A DNA stretch of 64,000 nt from Pseudocercospora fijiensis CIRAD86 (GCF_000340215.1 NW_006921536.1:1565885-1629884); one strand, 5' to 3'; positions 21,900-35,198 are shown, counted from the first letter of the stretch. The notes: generated by a model not told the origin, from the sequence alone. A program made the numbers and translations.

Positions 21900-24800
21900 C
21901 TATAATATATTATCGGCACTACCCCTTATTATAATAGCCGGCTTATTACGAAGTAATAACAACCGCGGCGCCGCTAGTAGCGCTAGCAACGATAACGCTA
22001 GTAGCACAGTGCCTACTAAAGTGCCTACTAAAGTGCCTCCTACTAAGGTACCTGCTAAAGAGCCTACTAGAGGGCCTACTAAAGAACCTGTAATCGAAGG
22101 GGATAACCTATCGTTGCCCGTTAACGATATTCTTAGCAATATTGTTAACCGTCGATATAGCTAACTAGCCTTTAGGCCCTAGCTAGTAGCGAGACTTTAA
22201 GAAGCTACCTAAAACAGGCTCGCTACCTTACGTTAGGAACAATAGCTAAAGGATAATCTTCTCGAGATTCGCCGCCCGTAGGAAGCCCTAATAACTACTG
22301 CTAAACCGGAACTAGTAGTAGGACCTTCTATATAGAAGAAGGATGCGAAGCTTAAGGATTGTACCGTATTTAATAGCTCTAGTCGAAAGCAGTATAACGA
22401 CTATATTCGTAACTATAAACTCAACTAGCGTAACGTACTAAGAGCGCTACTAGACGACTACTCCCTAGTTGTTTATACTATACAGTACATTAATAGTAAC
22501 CTAAAGCGCACCTAGGATAACTATTTTAACTCCCTTAATAATTAGACCGCTATTTAGTAGCAAGACTATAAGACTATTATACTAAACACCCTTAGGAACC
22601 CTATATTGCGCTAGTAGTACGCCTAAGACTAATATCTACGTACTAAACAAAAGGCCGACTAGACCTCCCGATCCTTCGAGGCCTATCTAAAGACCCTTAA
22701 GGACGATTTGCTATCTAAGACCGACTCTATCTAGATATCTAAGATACGACCTAAACTAAGATAGGAATTAGTCCTTAAATTAGACCGCCGCCGTATGTTT
22801 AAATAGGCTAATCTAACCCGCATTTAGTTTATAGTCGAAGTAGAAATAGCTAAACGAGCTATTTAGCTCTAATAACGGTTAGAATCTAAGATACGCCTAG
22901 CTACCTATCGTAGCCGCGGAGGAAACTAAGGTTCCTACTAGAATAACAATACTAATAATAGGAATAGTAACAACGACCGTAGAAGAGGCCGTAGCCGATA
23001 GCTATATAAAGGAGGCCGCGATAGGGGCCGTAGAAGGGGCTCGTATCCCTATAATGCTAACCGCTCTACTAACAATAATAATAGCTACGGCAATCTACTA
23101 ACCGGATTAAAGTGCTTTAATTGTAATAGTACTAGCTATTTACTAGGCTAATGCGACAAACCTAAGGACTAGGCCCGAATCGACCGTACTGCCGCTAAAC
23201 ACCGGAAGCACCTTTTAGCCGCTAACGCTACCCCTATCGGTCCTTCTAATTAGTCGAAAAAAGAATAAGCGCCGTACTAACTGTTAGCCTTATACGGCGT
23301 AAAACTATCGACATTATACTAGCTATTATACGCACCTGCCTTATATAGGATACGAAGGGCACTAACTATTAGACTAAGGTTATACTAGATCTAGGAAATT
23401 TAGTTAGTACCCTTATTAGCTATCGCCTAGCTAAGTAATTAGACCTCCGATAATTGCCTAGAACTAATATACTAACCCTTGCTTAGTTTAATAACGCTCG
23501 GCACTTAACCTATAGGGCCTATTATGTTCCTATAGTTCTAAAAGACGACCTCGGCAATAAACGCTTGCTAGATTTTACTACCTACGTAGTAGACATAGAC
23601 AACCTTCTATCCGATATTGTTATTAGCAACCCTGTTCTTAAACACTATACTATAGTTATAGACTTAGGCAGTTAATAGTAGCGATTTAGAATCGCTAGAA
23701 GAGAGGATATTAAATATATTAATATTAGCGAGTGTCCCGACGATATCCGGGTCCTATTTATTAGCAACCTAACGCCTATCTTAGCTAATCCGACGGCTAA
23801 CCTTCTCGGTAGAGATAACGATAAACCTATACCCCCTAATAGTATAGATCCTAATTAGCTTGCTCGTATACTACTACCTATTCGAGAGACCTATATTAAT
23901 ATATTTAAACACTACCTAGTATCGACATTGCCTATATTTAAAGAGACGGACTATAAGATTAATATAATAGAGGGTAAGGAGGTTCCTTTTAGTCCCCTCT
24001 ACAACCTTAGTAAACGAGAGCTTGCTATATTACGTAAGTACCTAGATAAAAATCTAGCTAATAGCCGGATACGGTATAGTAACAGCCCTGCTAGTATATC
24101 TATCCTATTCGTACTAAAGAAGGATAGTAGCCTACGCCTATATATTAACTATCGTAGACTTAATACCGTTACTATTAAAGACCGCTACCTACTTCCGCTT
24201 ATTAATAAGACCCTCGATCGCCTATCTAGCGCCTATTTCTATACTATATTAGACATTAAGGATATATACTATCGTATCTGCATTTATAAGGGCGACGAAT
24301 AGAAAACAGCCTTCCGTACTCGCTACGGCTATTTCGAGTACTTAGTTATACTATTTAGGCTAGCTAATGCCCCTATAACATTCTAGTCCTATATTAATCG
24401 GGCCCTATTAGGCCTATTAGACTACCTCTATATAGTTTACCTAGATAATATCCTAGTTTATACCTATTTACCTAATATTGCGGAGTACTAGGCTATAGTC
24501 TATAAGGTACTCGATCGCCTATAGGCCTATAGCTTATATTGCAAGCCCTCTAAATATACCTTCGCTACTAAGGAGGTGTCCTTCCTTAGCTTCCTCGTAT
24601 TAACTAAGGGTATTAAGGCTAATCCTAACCGGATAAGGACTATTACTAAGTAGCTAACGCCTACTAGTATTAAGGAGCTTTAATTATTCCTAGGTTTTGC
24701 TAACTTCTAGTCTTCTACCGTCGATTTATCGAGAGCTACTTACGGCACGTAATGCTACTAACTAAGCTTACTAAAACTAAGGCTAACCTAACCCGAGAGT

Positions 24801-27117
24801 TTAAATAGACTAACAAAACACAAGCCGCTTTTAACGGCCTAAAGTAACGATTTACTAAAGTCCCCTTGCTATACTATTTCGTACTAAGTAAACAGATTCG
24901 GATTAAGACTAACGCTTTACAGTTCGCTATATCGGCTATTATATTATAGCAGTTAGATAATAATTATTACTAGCACCCGATTGCCTTCTTCTCGAGGAAG
25001 ATAATTAATGCTAAGCGTCGCTACGAGACCTACGAGCAAGAGCTCTTAGCTATTGTCGAGGCCTTTAAGTATTAGAGGCACTATCTCGATAGGGCTTAAT
25101 ATACGATACAGGTCTATATAGACTATAACAACCTACGTAGCATTACTAAGGTTATTAGAGTTATAGGTCGATAGGCTAGATAGGCTGTCTACCTCGCCGG
25201 GTTTGATTTTAATATATTATATCGGCTAGGCGTAAGTAACCCTACTAATAGCCTATTAAGGCGACCTAATTACGATAGCGAGACCTAATATATTAATTCT
25301 TTATTTCTAACCCTATAGTATAAGATTGCTATAGCCCGTATTGTTAATAAGCAAGCGTAGGATAAGCGGCTTACCGGACTCCGCGACGGCTTAAAGTATA
25401 TTAATGCTCTTGCTGTATTAATAGTACGTATTAAGGCAAGGGCTAAGGACACAGATAGGAGAAGTTATAATAACTCCCTAGTCGATATCGCTATATATAG
25501 TAACAGCGATTAAAGCACTAATGTAGTTAATCCGGCTACTAGTGCTATTAGATGTATATAATGCGTACCTCGTTTAATAGTAAGGGTGCTACTAAATAAC
25601 CTTATAAATAGGGATAGTTAATCGTTTATAGATAAGCTATTACGTACTTAGTAGAGGGACGCCTTTGGTACTAAACGTATCGATAAGCTTGTAAGTAGGC
25701 GAAAGACTCGATCTAGTAAGAGTAACAACTAGTCGATCGATAATAAAGGTTATTTAAAGTTTAAGGGCAGATACTATATCCCCGCTAAATATTCGATCCG
25801 ATAAGAACTTCTTAAGCAACACTATAATAGCGAGCTTGCCGGTTACTATAGTATAGAGAGGTCGTACGAGCTACTATCGCGTATATATTACTAGCTAAAT
25901 AGTAAGCGGGATATAAAGGACTATATAAACACGTATACTATATATTAACGAGTTAAAGTACTAAAGCACTTACTATTTAGCGAGTTGTCTTTACTCCCTA
26001 TTCTAAAGAAGCTATTTGCTAAGCTTATAATAGATTTTATTATAGGCCTTCCGCCTACTAAGCGTAGGGGCAGCAAGGATGTATATAATACTATCCTAGT
26101 TATCGTAGACCGGTTTGCTAGGGGCGCTCGTTACATTCCCGCCCGAAAGGATTAGACGGCTGTTAACCCAGCCAAGTTACTATAGAACAACATCTTCTAT
26201 AGCTATTAGAGGACCCCTAAAGGGATAGTCTCTAACCGAGGCTTAATATTTATATCCTATTATTAGAGCGAAATGTGCCTGTAGCTAAGACTAAAGCATC
26301 GGCTATTAATAGCCTTCTATCTATAGACTAACGGTTAAACAGAGAGGCAGAATGCTACCCTATAGCAGTACCTATATAGCTATATTAACGAGAATCCTAA
26401 CGACTAGGTTAACCTCCTATAACTAGCTAAATTCGTATACAATAATAGTGTCTACTTATTAACTAAGGTTTTACTATATATAGCTATAATAGGCTAGAAC
26501 GCTGCCTTACTACAAGATCTATTTACCTCGCTCGAGGCCGAGCGTAAGGAAAGGGAAGCGTATTAAGTACTAACCCCTAAAACACTAGCGGCTATTAAGA
26601 GGGCCTAAAAGATGCGAGAAATTCACGCTAAGATAGCTAATAAACTAGCGAAGGCCTAGGCCTATTAGAAGGCCTATTACAACAAACACTATACGCTAAT
26701 AACCTTTAAGCAAGGCGACCTAGTTATGCTAAGCACTAAGAACCTCCGTATCCGCAAACAACTATTACCTAATAGCAAAACAAGGCCTAAGCTCGTACTA
26801 AGATACATTAGCCTATTCCGCATTCGAGAAGCTAAGGGCATACAGGCCTATTAGTTATAGCTCCTACTATACTATACTATCTATAACACCTTCTATATCT
26901 CCCTTCTTAAACTATACTACTACCGCAGAGACCCTAATAAGGAAGCCCCTACTAAACATAAAGAGGTACTAGCCGACGGCGAAGAGCTATAGTCTATAGA
27001 ACGTATCCTAAAACACCGAACTAGGTAGGGCAAGAAGGAATACCTATTAAGGTAGCAAGGCTATTTACCTAAATAGGACTTATAGGAAGCTAAAGCCTCT
27101 TTTAAAGATATAACTAA
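21900..27117 (+). pseudogene. gag-pol of chromovirus A, 5' portion
   Basis: Gag from about 21,900 has a KVPT-type repeat (about 22,010-22,090), an Arg/Gly/Ser-rich RNA-binding stretch (about 22,980-23,060) and a zinc knuckle at 23,111-23,155 whose His reads Tyr, as RIP would cause (CAC to TAC). Then follow a protease-like segment (about 23,390-23,680), reverse transcriptase (about 23,930-24,760; open at 23,928-24,302, with LFVLKKDSSLRLYINYRRLN), RNase H (about 24,860-25,250), integrase (about 25,730-26,560; DFIIGLPPTKRRGS, VDRFA) and the start of a chromodomain (about 26,990-27,117; IERILKHRTR, KKEYLLR). The chromodomain is cut at 27,117 by element C and resumes at 56,387. Domain order is that of chromoviruses, whose chromodomain guides integration to heterochromatin. 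Confidence 0.85.
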
Positions 27118-27396
27118 TATTAGCTAGTAACCGGCCCTATACCTATAGGCTAGTTTTGAGCCTATATAAGAGGCCTCCTTCTATAGAGTAGACAGATTAT
27201 TAACCTCGTATAGTACATTGTTTATGTTACACTTCTATAATGCCTATATTGTAGGGCTCTAGTTATTAGCCTAAGCAACCGTCTTGTTATCCTATTATGC
27301 TAAACATAGCTGCCTATATTGCTATAGGTTATGTTACCCTCGGTAGCCTATACTATTACTGCTAGTAGTAGTAGTAGTTTTGGTTTCCGTCCTTTA
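27118..27396 (+). repeat. 5' LTR of element C
   Basis: 279 bp, begins TATTAGCTAG and ends GTCCTTTA; contains TATATAAG as a possible TATA box at about 27,165. The 3' copy at 56,108 differs by scattered transitions. Confidence 0.85.
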
Positions 27397-28023
27397 TTAG
27401 AGCCGAAAGTAGGGCTATCTCTTTATATCTAATAGGTTCGGGTATATTGAAGGTAGTCTCTAGGCACGAATAGCTATAACCGAAGCGAGGGCACGATAAG
27501 AGCCTACGATATAGACGATACCGAAGTATCTTAAGGGGCCGTTACGACAAGCAGAGAAACCTCTTAATAAGGGCATCGCTTTAACCCCGAAAAGCTGCAA
27601 ACCCTTAGGACTGTTACAGCTTAGGGCCTAGTCTATAACTATAGCTAGCTTCTAAGGACTCGGCTCCGGGTCGAAGACCTATTTAGCACCGCTTGCTCGA
27701 GATAAGCCCTACCTAAGGAGGAGATAGATTAATTACCTATCGGCCTTACTTAGTTTACTAAGACTATCTATACGATAGCAATTTCTAGATTACAGGTCGG
27801 ATACCTAGACAGTTCCCCTATTAACCGAGTAGATTGCTTTAGGATTCGCTGCCTCGTTCGGATAGTACTTAGCCTTCTACTAGAAAAAGAAGGTCCCCGC
27901 CCCCTATCTAGCTAAAGAAGATAACGATAGTTAGTAAAGTAGCTAGTTTCTAGGATCTAGGTATAAATAGAGATTGTAGTTCCTTCCTCCGAGCGGCTTT
28001 TATCTAAATTTACTAAATTAAAG

Positions 28024-28054
28024 CTCCTAGGGGTGTCTAGGCGACCCCTAGGAG
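28024..28054. repeat. Perfect 11-bp stem, 9-nt loop hairpin
   Basis: CTCCTAGGGGT (28,024-28,034), a 9-nt loop, and its exact reverse complement (28,044-28,054). It stands 7 bp before the first GC-rich palindrome of the family described in the findings and shares the CCTAGGGGT core. Confidence 0.9.
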
Positions 28055-28061
28055 GCTAAAC

Positions 28062-28090
28062 TCTAATGCTACCCCGGGGGTAATATTAGA
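28062..28090. repeat. GC-rich palindrome P1 (leader of C)
   Basis: 29-bp near-perfect palindrome with TCTAAT-type arms and CCCCGGGG centre; lies between the leader and gag of element C. Confidence 0.85.
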
Positions 28091-28124
28091 AGAAAACAGC
28101 CTAGTATACTATTTTCTCGCATAG

Positions 28125-28320
28125 TGTTAGGGCCAAAGAGGCTATACGTGATTAGTATGTAACTAGGCCGAGTGAAGCTAGGGTCTTAATGCCTTAGGTA
28201 GGGCTTAGCGCTTAGCGTTAGGCTAACTCTCCTACCTTCCTCCCTCTCCTCCTAGATCCTTATCGAATACTACCTATACCTACTACTACCCTATCTACCT
28301 ACTAACATACCCTTCTTATA
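28125..28320 (+). repeat. 5' LTR of chromovirus B
   Basis: 196 bp, TGTTAGGGCC to CTTCTTATA; pairs with 35003-35198 by shared variants (gcgttagg, agatcc, acctataccta). Confidence 0.92.
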
Positions 28321-28559
28321 TAGTATTCGATCCACCCTTTAAGGGCAGCAGCTAGATAGTCCTTATTTTAAGCTTTTAGCGGCGTAGCTACGAAAACTAT
28401 TGATTTAACTATATTGCGCCCGAAGAACGGGACCTATACGTACTATTCTATTAAAACAACCGTACCAATTATTAAGCAAGGCCTTCTACACGGCCTATTA
28501 TACTAAGTTAAGCACATTAGACCGATACTCGCTAATTCCGCTATATCCGTATCTTAGGG

Positions 28560-31500
28560 GCCTATAATATATTATCGGTGCTACCCCTTATTGCAATAGC
28601 CGGCTTATTACGAAGCAACAACAACCGCGGCGCCGCTAGCAGCGCTAGCAACGACAACGCTAGTAGCACAGTGCCTGCTAAAGTGCCTACTAAAGTGCCC
28701 CCTACTAAGGTGCCTGCTAAAGAGCCTACTACTAGGCCTGCCGAAGAACCTATAGTTCTAGGTAACGACCTAGAGTTGCCTATTAACGACATACTTAACA
28801 ACATTATTAATCGACGATATAGCTAACTAGCCTTTAGGCCCTAGCTAGTAGCGAGACTTCAAGAAGCTACCTAAAACAGGCTCGCTACTCTACGTTAAGA
28901 ACAACAGCTAAAGGACAACCTCCTCGAAATTCGCCGCCTTTAGGAGGCCCTAACAACTAACACTAAGCCGATAGCAGGGCCTTCCTTACTATTAGTCCTA
29001 GTCTAGAAGAAGGATGCTAAACTTAAGGACTGCACCGTATTTAATAGCTCTAGTCGGAAGCAATACAATAACTATATTCGTAACTATAAGCTTAACTAGC
29101 GCAATGTACCGAGAGCGCTACTAGATGACTATTCCTTAGTTGTCTATGCTATGCAGTACATTAATGGCGACCTAAAGCGTACGTAGGATAACTATTTCGA
29201 CTCCCTTAACGATTAGACCGCTATTTAGTAGAAAACCTATAAGACTATTATGCTAGACACCCTTAGAAACCCTATACTAAGGCAACAACACGCCTAAGAC
29301 TAATACCTACGTGCTAAACAAAAGGCCGACTAAACCTCTCAATCCTTCGAGGCTTATCTAAAGACCCTTAAGGACGATTTGCTACCTAAAACCGACTCTA
29401 TCTAGATATCTGAGATACGACCTAAACTGAGATAGGAACTAGTCCTTAAATTGGACCGCCGCCGTATGTTTAAACAGGCCAACCTTATACGCATTCAGTT
29501 TATAGTTAAAGTCGAAACTGTAGAGCGTATAGTGTAGCTATAGTAACGGTTGGAATCTAAGATACGACTATCTACCTATCGTAGCCGAGGAGGTAACAAT
29601 CAAGGTTTATATTAGAACAATACTAGTGCTAATAATAGAGGTAGTAACAACAACGACCGTAGGAGAAGCCGTAGCCGACGGCTATATAGAGGAGGCCGCG
29701 ATAGGGGCCGTAGAAGGGGCTCGTATCCCTACAACGCTAACCGCTCGACTAATAATAGTAGCAACAATAGCTACGGCAGTCTACTAACCGGATTGAAGTG
29801 CTTTAATTGTAATAGTACTAGCTATCTACTAGGCTAATGCGACAAACCTAAGGACTAGGCCCGAATCGACCGTACTACCGCTAAGTACCGAAAGCACCTC
29901 TTAGTAGCTAACGCTACCCCTATAGGCTAACCTTCGAAAAAAGAGTAAGCGCCGCACTAACTGTTAGCCTCGTACGGCGTAAGACTATCGACATTGTACT
30001 AGCTATTATACGTACCTATCTTATATCTAGGCCCGATACTAACTATAAGGCAAAGGTTATACTAGACCCCGGAAATTCAGTTAGCGCCCTTATTAGCTAT
30101 CGCCTAGCTAAGCAATTAGACCTTCGATAACTGCCGAGGACTAACCTACCAACCCTTGCTTAGTTTAATAACGCTCGGCACTTAACCTATAGAGCCTACT
30201 ATGTTCCTATAGTTCTAAAAGACGATCTCGGAAATAAGCGCCTACTAAACTTTACTACCTACGTAGTAGATATAGACAGCCTCCTATCTAACATTGTTAT
30301 TAGAAACCCTATCCTTAAGTACTATGCTATAGTTATAGACTTAGGTAGTCAATAATAGCGATTTAGAATCGCTAGGAAAGAGGACATTAAACATATTAAT
30401 GTTAGCGAGTGCCCTAATAATATTAGGGTCCTATTTATTAGCAACCTAACCCTAGCTAATCCGACGGCCGACCTGCTCGGTAGTAATAACGATAAACTAG
30501 TGCCCCCTAATAGTATAGATCCTAAACAACTTGAGCGTATACTAGAACCTATTCGAGAGACCTATATTAATATATTTAAACACCACCTAGTATCGACATT
30601 GCCTATATTTAAAGAGACGGATTATAAGATTGATATTATAGAGGGTAAGGAGGTTCCTTTTAGCCCCCTCTACAACCTTAGCGAGCGAGAGCTTGCTATG
30701 TTACGTAAGTATCTAGAGGAAAACCTAGCTAATAGCCGGATACGGTATAGCAATAGCCCTGCTAGTATACCTATCCTGTTCGTACTAAAGAAGGATAGTA
30801 GCCTACGCCTGTGTGTTAATTATCGTAGGCTTAACGCTGTTACTATTAAAGACCGCTATCTACTTCCTCTTATTAATAAGACCCTCGATCGCCTTTCTAG
30901 TACTTACTACTATACTATATTAGATATTAAGGATGCATACTATCGTATCCGCATCCGTAAGGGTAATGAATAGAAAACAGCCTTCCGTACCCGCTATAGC
31001 TATTTCGAGTACTTAGTTATGCTATTCGGCTTGGCTAATGCCCCTGCAACATTCTAGTCCTACATTAATCGAGCCCTTTTAGGTCTATTAGACTACCTCT
31101 ATATAGTTTACCTAGATAACATCCTAGTTTATATACACTCCCCTAACATTGCGGAGCACTAGGCTATAGTCCGTAAGGTGCTCGATCGCCTACGAGCCTA
31201 TAGACTATATTACAAACCTTCTAAATGCACCTTTGCTACTAAAGAGGTGTTATTCCTTAGCTTCCTCGTATTAACCGAGGGTGTTAAGGCTAATCCTAAT
31301 CGGATTAAGACTATTACTAAATAGCCTGTTCCTACGTCAATTAAGGAGCTGCAGTCGTTCCTCGGTTTTGCTAACTTCTATCGCTAATTTATTAAGGGCT
31401 ATTCGAGGCATGTAATGCTACTAACTGAACTTACTAAAACCAAGGCCAACCCGACTAGAGAGTTCAAATAGACTAACAAAGCGCGAGCCGCTTTTAACGG

Positions 31501-33806
31501 TTTAAAGTAGCGCTTTACTAAAGTCCCCTTATTGTACTATTTCGTACTAAGCAAACAGATCCGCATTAAGACTAACGCTTTACAGTTTGCTGTATTAGCT
31601 ATTATATTACAACAAGCTAATAACAATTACTAGCACCCGATTGCCTTCTTCTCGAGGAAGATAATTAATGCTAAGCGTCGCTACGAGACCTACAAGTAAG
31701 AGCTCTTAGCTATTATTAAAGCCTTTAAGCACTAGCGCTACTATCTCGATAGTGCCTAGTATACTATTTAGGTCTATACGGACTATAACAACCTCCGTAA
31801 AATCACGAAGGTTACTAGGGTTATAGGTCGACAGGCTAGATAGGCCGTCTACCTCGCTAGGTTTGATTTTAATGTATTATATCGGCTAGGCGTAAGCAAC
31901 CCTGCTAATAGCCTATCGAGGCGACCTAATTACGATAGCGGGACTTAGCAATCTATTAATTCATTGTTTCCAACCCTGTAGTATAAGATTGCTATAGCCT
32001 GTATTGTTAATAAGCAAGCGTAGGATAAGCGGCTTACCGGACTCCGCGAGGGCTTAAAGTATATTAATGCTCTTGCTATATTAATAGTGCGTATTAAGGA
32101 CATAGATAGGAGAAGTTATAATAACTCCCTAGTCGACATCGCTATATATAGTAATAGCGATAGTACTACTATAGTTAATCCGGCTACTAGTACTATTAGA
32201 TGCATATAATGCGTACCTCGTTTAATAGCGAGGGTGCTATTAAATAACCTTACAAATAGGGATAGTTAATCGTTTATAGATAAGCTGTTATAGGCTTAGC
32301 AGAGGGACGCCTTTACTACTAAACGTATAGATAAGCTTGTAAGTAGGCGAAAGACTCGATCTAGTAAGAGTAACAATTAGTCGATCGATAACAAAGGTTA
32401 TTTAAAGTTCAAGGGCAGATACTATGTCCCCGCTAAACACTCGATCCGATAAGAACTTCTTAAGCGACACTATAATAGTAAGCTTGCCGGTTACTATAGT
32501 ATAGAGAGGTCGCACGAGCTACTATCGCGTACATACTACTAGCTAAATAGTAAGCGGGACATAAAGGACTACGTAGACACGTGTGCCGTATATTAACGAG
32601 TTAAAGCACTAAAGCACTTACTATTTGGCGAGTTGTCTTTACTCCCTGTTCTAAAGAAGCTATTTGCTAAGCTTATAATAGATTTTATTATAGGCCTTCC
32701 GCCTACTAAGCGTAGGGGAAGCAAGGATGTATATAATGCTATCCTAGTTGTCGTAGACCGGTTTACTAAGGGCGCTCGTTACATTCCTACCCGAAAGGAT
32801 TGGACGGCTATTAACCTAGCTAAGGCGCTATAGACTAACATCTTCTGTACCTATTAGGGAACCCCTAAGGGGATAGTCTCCGATAGGGGCTCGATATTTA
32901 TATCGTACTATTAGAGCGAAATATGCCTATAGCTAAGACTAAAGCATCGGCTATCTATAGCCTTCTATCTACAGACTAACGGTTAAACAGAGAGACAGAA
33001 TGCTACCCTATAGTAGTACCTACGTAGTTACATTAACGAGAACCCTAAGGATTGGGTTAATCTCCTATAACTAGCCGAATTCGTATACAATAATAGTGTC
33101 TACTTATCTACTAAGGTGTCACCTTATTTTGCTATAATAGGAAGCAACCCTACGCTGCTATAAGACCCCCTATCGCTCGAGGCCGAGCGCAAGGAAAGGG
33201 AAGCGGGTTAACCTAAGATACTAGCGGCTATTAAGAGGGTTTAGAAGATGCGAGAAATCTATGCTAAGATGGCCGAGAAGTTAACAAAGGCTTAAGAGTA
33301 CTAAAAGACCTACTATAACAAACACTACCTCCTAATAACCTTTAAGTAAGGCGATATAGTTATACTTAGTATAAAGAACCTCCGTATCCGTAAATACCTA
33401 TTACCCGATAGCAAAACAAGGCCTAAGCTCGCACTAAGATATATTAGCCTATTCCGTATTCGAGAACCGAAGGGCATATAGGCCTACTAGTTATAGCTTC
33501 TACCCTATTATACTATCTATAATACCTTCTATGTATCCCTCCTTAAGCTATACTATTAACGCGAAGGCGACGAAGCGCCTGCTAAGTTAGAAGAAGTCTT
33601 AGCTAATAGTAAAGAACTGTAGTCTATAGAACGTATCCTATAGCACCGGACTAGGAAAGGCAAGAAGGAGTACCTATTAAGATAGTAAGGCTATTTACCT
33701 AAATAGGACTCGTAGGAAGCTAAAGCCTCTTTTAAAGACATAACTAAGTTGTTGGATAAGTATTAGACTAGTATAAAGAACAAGAAGAAGGCTAAAAGCT
33801 CGTAAT
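28560..33806 (+). pseudogene. gag-pol-chromodomain of chromovirus B
   Basis: Gag from about 28,560 (open 28,578-28,826; KVPTKVPPTKVPAKEPT repeat), an Arg-rich basic stretch near 29,650-29,720 and a zinc knuckle near 29,798-29,845 with His read as Tyr. A protease-like segment follows near 30,060-30,330. Reverse transcriptase begins near 30,500 and is open for 157 codons to 30,973 (LFVLKKDSSLRLCVNYRRLN; TILDIKDAYYRIRI); the catalytic YxDD region is near 31,090-31,120 (YIVYLDNI, second Asp read Asn). RNase H is near 31,540-31,930, integrase near 32,400-33,230 (open 32,633-32,833), and an uninterrupted chromodomain at about 33,600-33,770 (HRTRKGKKEYLLR). Stops are nearly all TAG/TAA at Trp/Gln places. 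The gene is dead. Confidence 0.88.
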
Positions 33807-35002
33807 GTTACTAAGGCTTAGGATTAATAGCACCCCCGGGGTGCTATTAGCTAACTAATTAGAGGCCGACAAACTAGGACAATAAGACTATACTACTATA
33901 GTAGACGCGCACTAAGCATTAACAAACGCGCTATAACTGTCAACTAATCGCCTGCTCTTTTAAGGATTCTACCTCTTCCCTAATACGCCCTATAGGTCCC
34001 CCTTTTGTTCTTTATTCTACCGAGGCCTCGAGACCTAGGCGTTCGACAAGGGCGATATGCGCGCGCGTACGAATAACGGTAACAAAGGTAATAGTGTCGC
34101 GTACTAGCAGTGCGCCGGCGGCTAACGCGGCTATGTTAGTAACGGTGTTGCGGAGTATATTGTTAGTCGAAGAAGGAAATCGAAAAGCAAGGTAAAGTTA
34201 GCGCTAAGACGACTAGCGCCGCTATTGTTAACATTACTTGCTATTGTTACTGCGCCTGCGGACACAACCTTACCTATACTATAAGCCTAAGGCACCTTTG
34301 ATTAAAACTTTGATTAAAACTTTAAGCCGCCTAAAAGATTAAGCGACTAATAGACTAACTAAGGGCAAAACTATAGAGCTAAGCTAGCCGGGGTCGATTT
34401 TGCGGATAATAGGTTACTCCTCGATCTATCTAACCCTTTAAGCGAGGCGAACCTCTACTACTGCACTTATAATAGCCTTTACCTATAGAAACTAGACGAG
34501 CTATGTTTTTTAAAAAAATAAGATAAGATTAACACTTAAAGGCTACTAAACCTAACTAATTTAGGCTAGCGAAACTACGAACAATAAGAATAATAACCCT
34601 CGGAAGCGGACAAACCCTCGGAAGCGGACATTGCTAGGTCTTTTAAGAGTAGACGCAAAGAACTCGGTACGATATTACTTAGAGCGGAGGCAGGGCTGCA
34701 ATACCTCGTACGTCTACCTATTATAGTAGGGAAGACGCGCTCGTATTATAATTAGTCGAAGGCCCTTAATTCTTATAGATACATATTACTTCATAGTTCA
34801 TTATATATAGAGATAGCGTAGTTAGAGTTGTATATTGTATTGTTTTAGAGGTAAGGTTTGACATAGTTATATAATTAGGTAGTTAAGTGTTCAATTTAGC
34901 GCGGACTAAGCAGCTTATTAGACCTGCTAAGTTAGCGGCAATAGAGGTCGAGATTAGAATATAGACAGGCTACGAGGGCGCGGCCTTTAGAAGGGAAGCG
35001 TG
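33807..35002 (+). other. Long 3' region of chromovirus B
   Basis: Nearly 1.2 kb lie between the pol stop and the 3' LTR, and the same region is kept in A (56,446-57,653). It begins with a palindrome (33,825-33,849), holds an antisense frame with a hydrophobic stretch (about 34,200-33,920, minus; see findings), a short tandem repeat of ccctcggaagcgga (34,606-34,638), and ends with the purine tract agaagggaagcg before the LTR. Confidence 0.7.
33825..33849. repeat. GC-rich palindrome P2 (after pol of B)
   Basis: 25 bp, TAATAGCACCCC then C then GGGGTGCTATTA: both 12-bp arms are exact reverse complements. It follows the pol stop of B by about 20 bp. Confidence 0.92.
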
Positions 35003-35198
35003 TGTTAGGGCTAAAGAGGCTATACGTAATTAGTATGTAACTAGGCCGAGTAAAGCTAGGGTCTTAATACCTTAGGTAGGGCTTAGCGCTTAGCGTTAGG
35101 CCAACTCTCCTGCCTTCCTCCCTCTCCTCCTAGATCCTTATCGAATACTACCTATACCTACTACTACCCTATCTACCTACTAACATACCCTTCTTATA
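35003..35198 (+). repeat. 3' LTR of chromovirus B
   Basis: 196 bp, TGTTAGGGCT to CTTCTTATA, followed by target copy tatag at 35,199-35,203. Confidence 0.92.

Larger units (their letters stand above)
27397..28124 (+). other. Leader of element C up to the B insertion
   Basis: About 730 bp of internal C sequence with no recognised domain. It ends with two hairpins (28,024-28,054 and 28,062-28,090) and the target copy catag of element B. Gag of C starts about 120 bp beyond the B insertion, after 35,203. Confidence 0.6.
28125..35198 (+). mobile_element. Chromovirus B (Ty3/Gypsy with chromodomain), complete
   Basis: 7,074 bp with 196-bp LTRs (28125-28320 and 35003-35198) and 5-bp target copies catag (28120-28124) and tatag (35199-35203), which differ by one C-to-T change. 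It is colinear with and closely related to element A. Its LTRs still begin TGTTAGGG and its sense frames have fewer stops than A, so it is younger or less mutated. It sits inside element C, just 5' of gag of C. Confidence 0.92.

Noticed and set aside
21900..22139. Minus-strand ORFs 21,900-22,139 and 28,562-28,804 as genes
   Set aside because: They are antisense shadows of the repetitive gag N-terminus of A and B.
27397..28124. Leader of element C as a separate gene
   Set aside because: No domain, frequent stops in all frames, and it lies between LTR and gag as expected of a leader.
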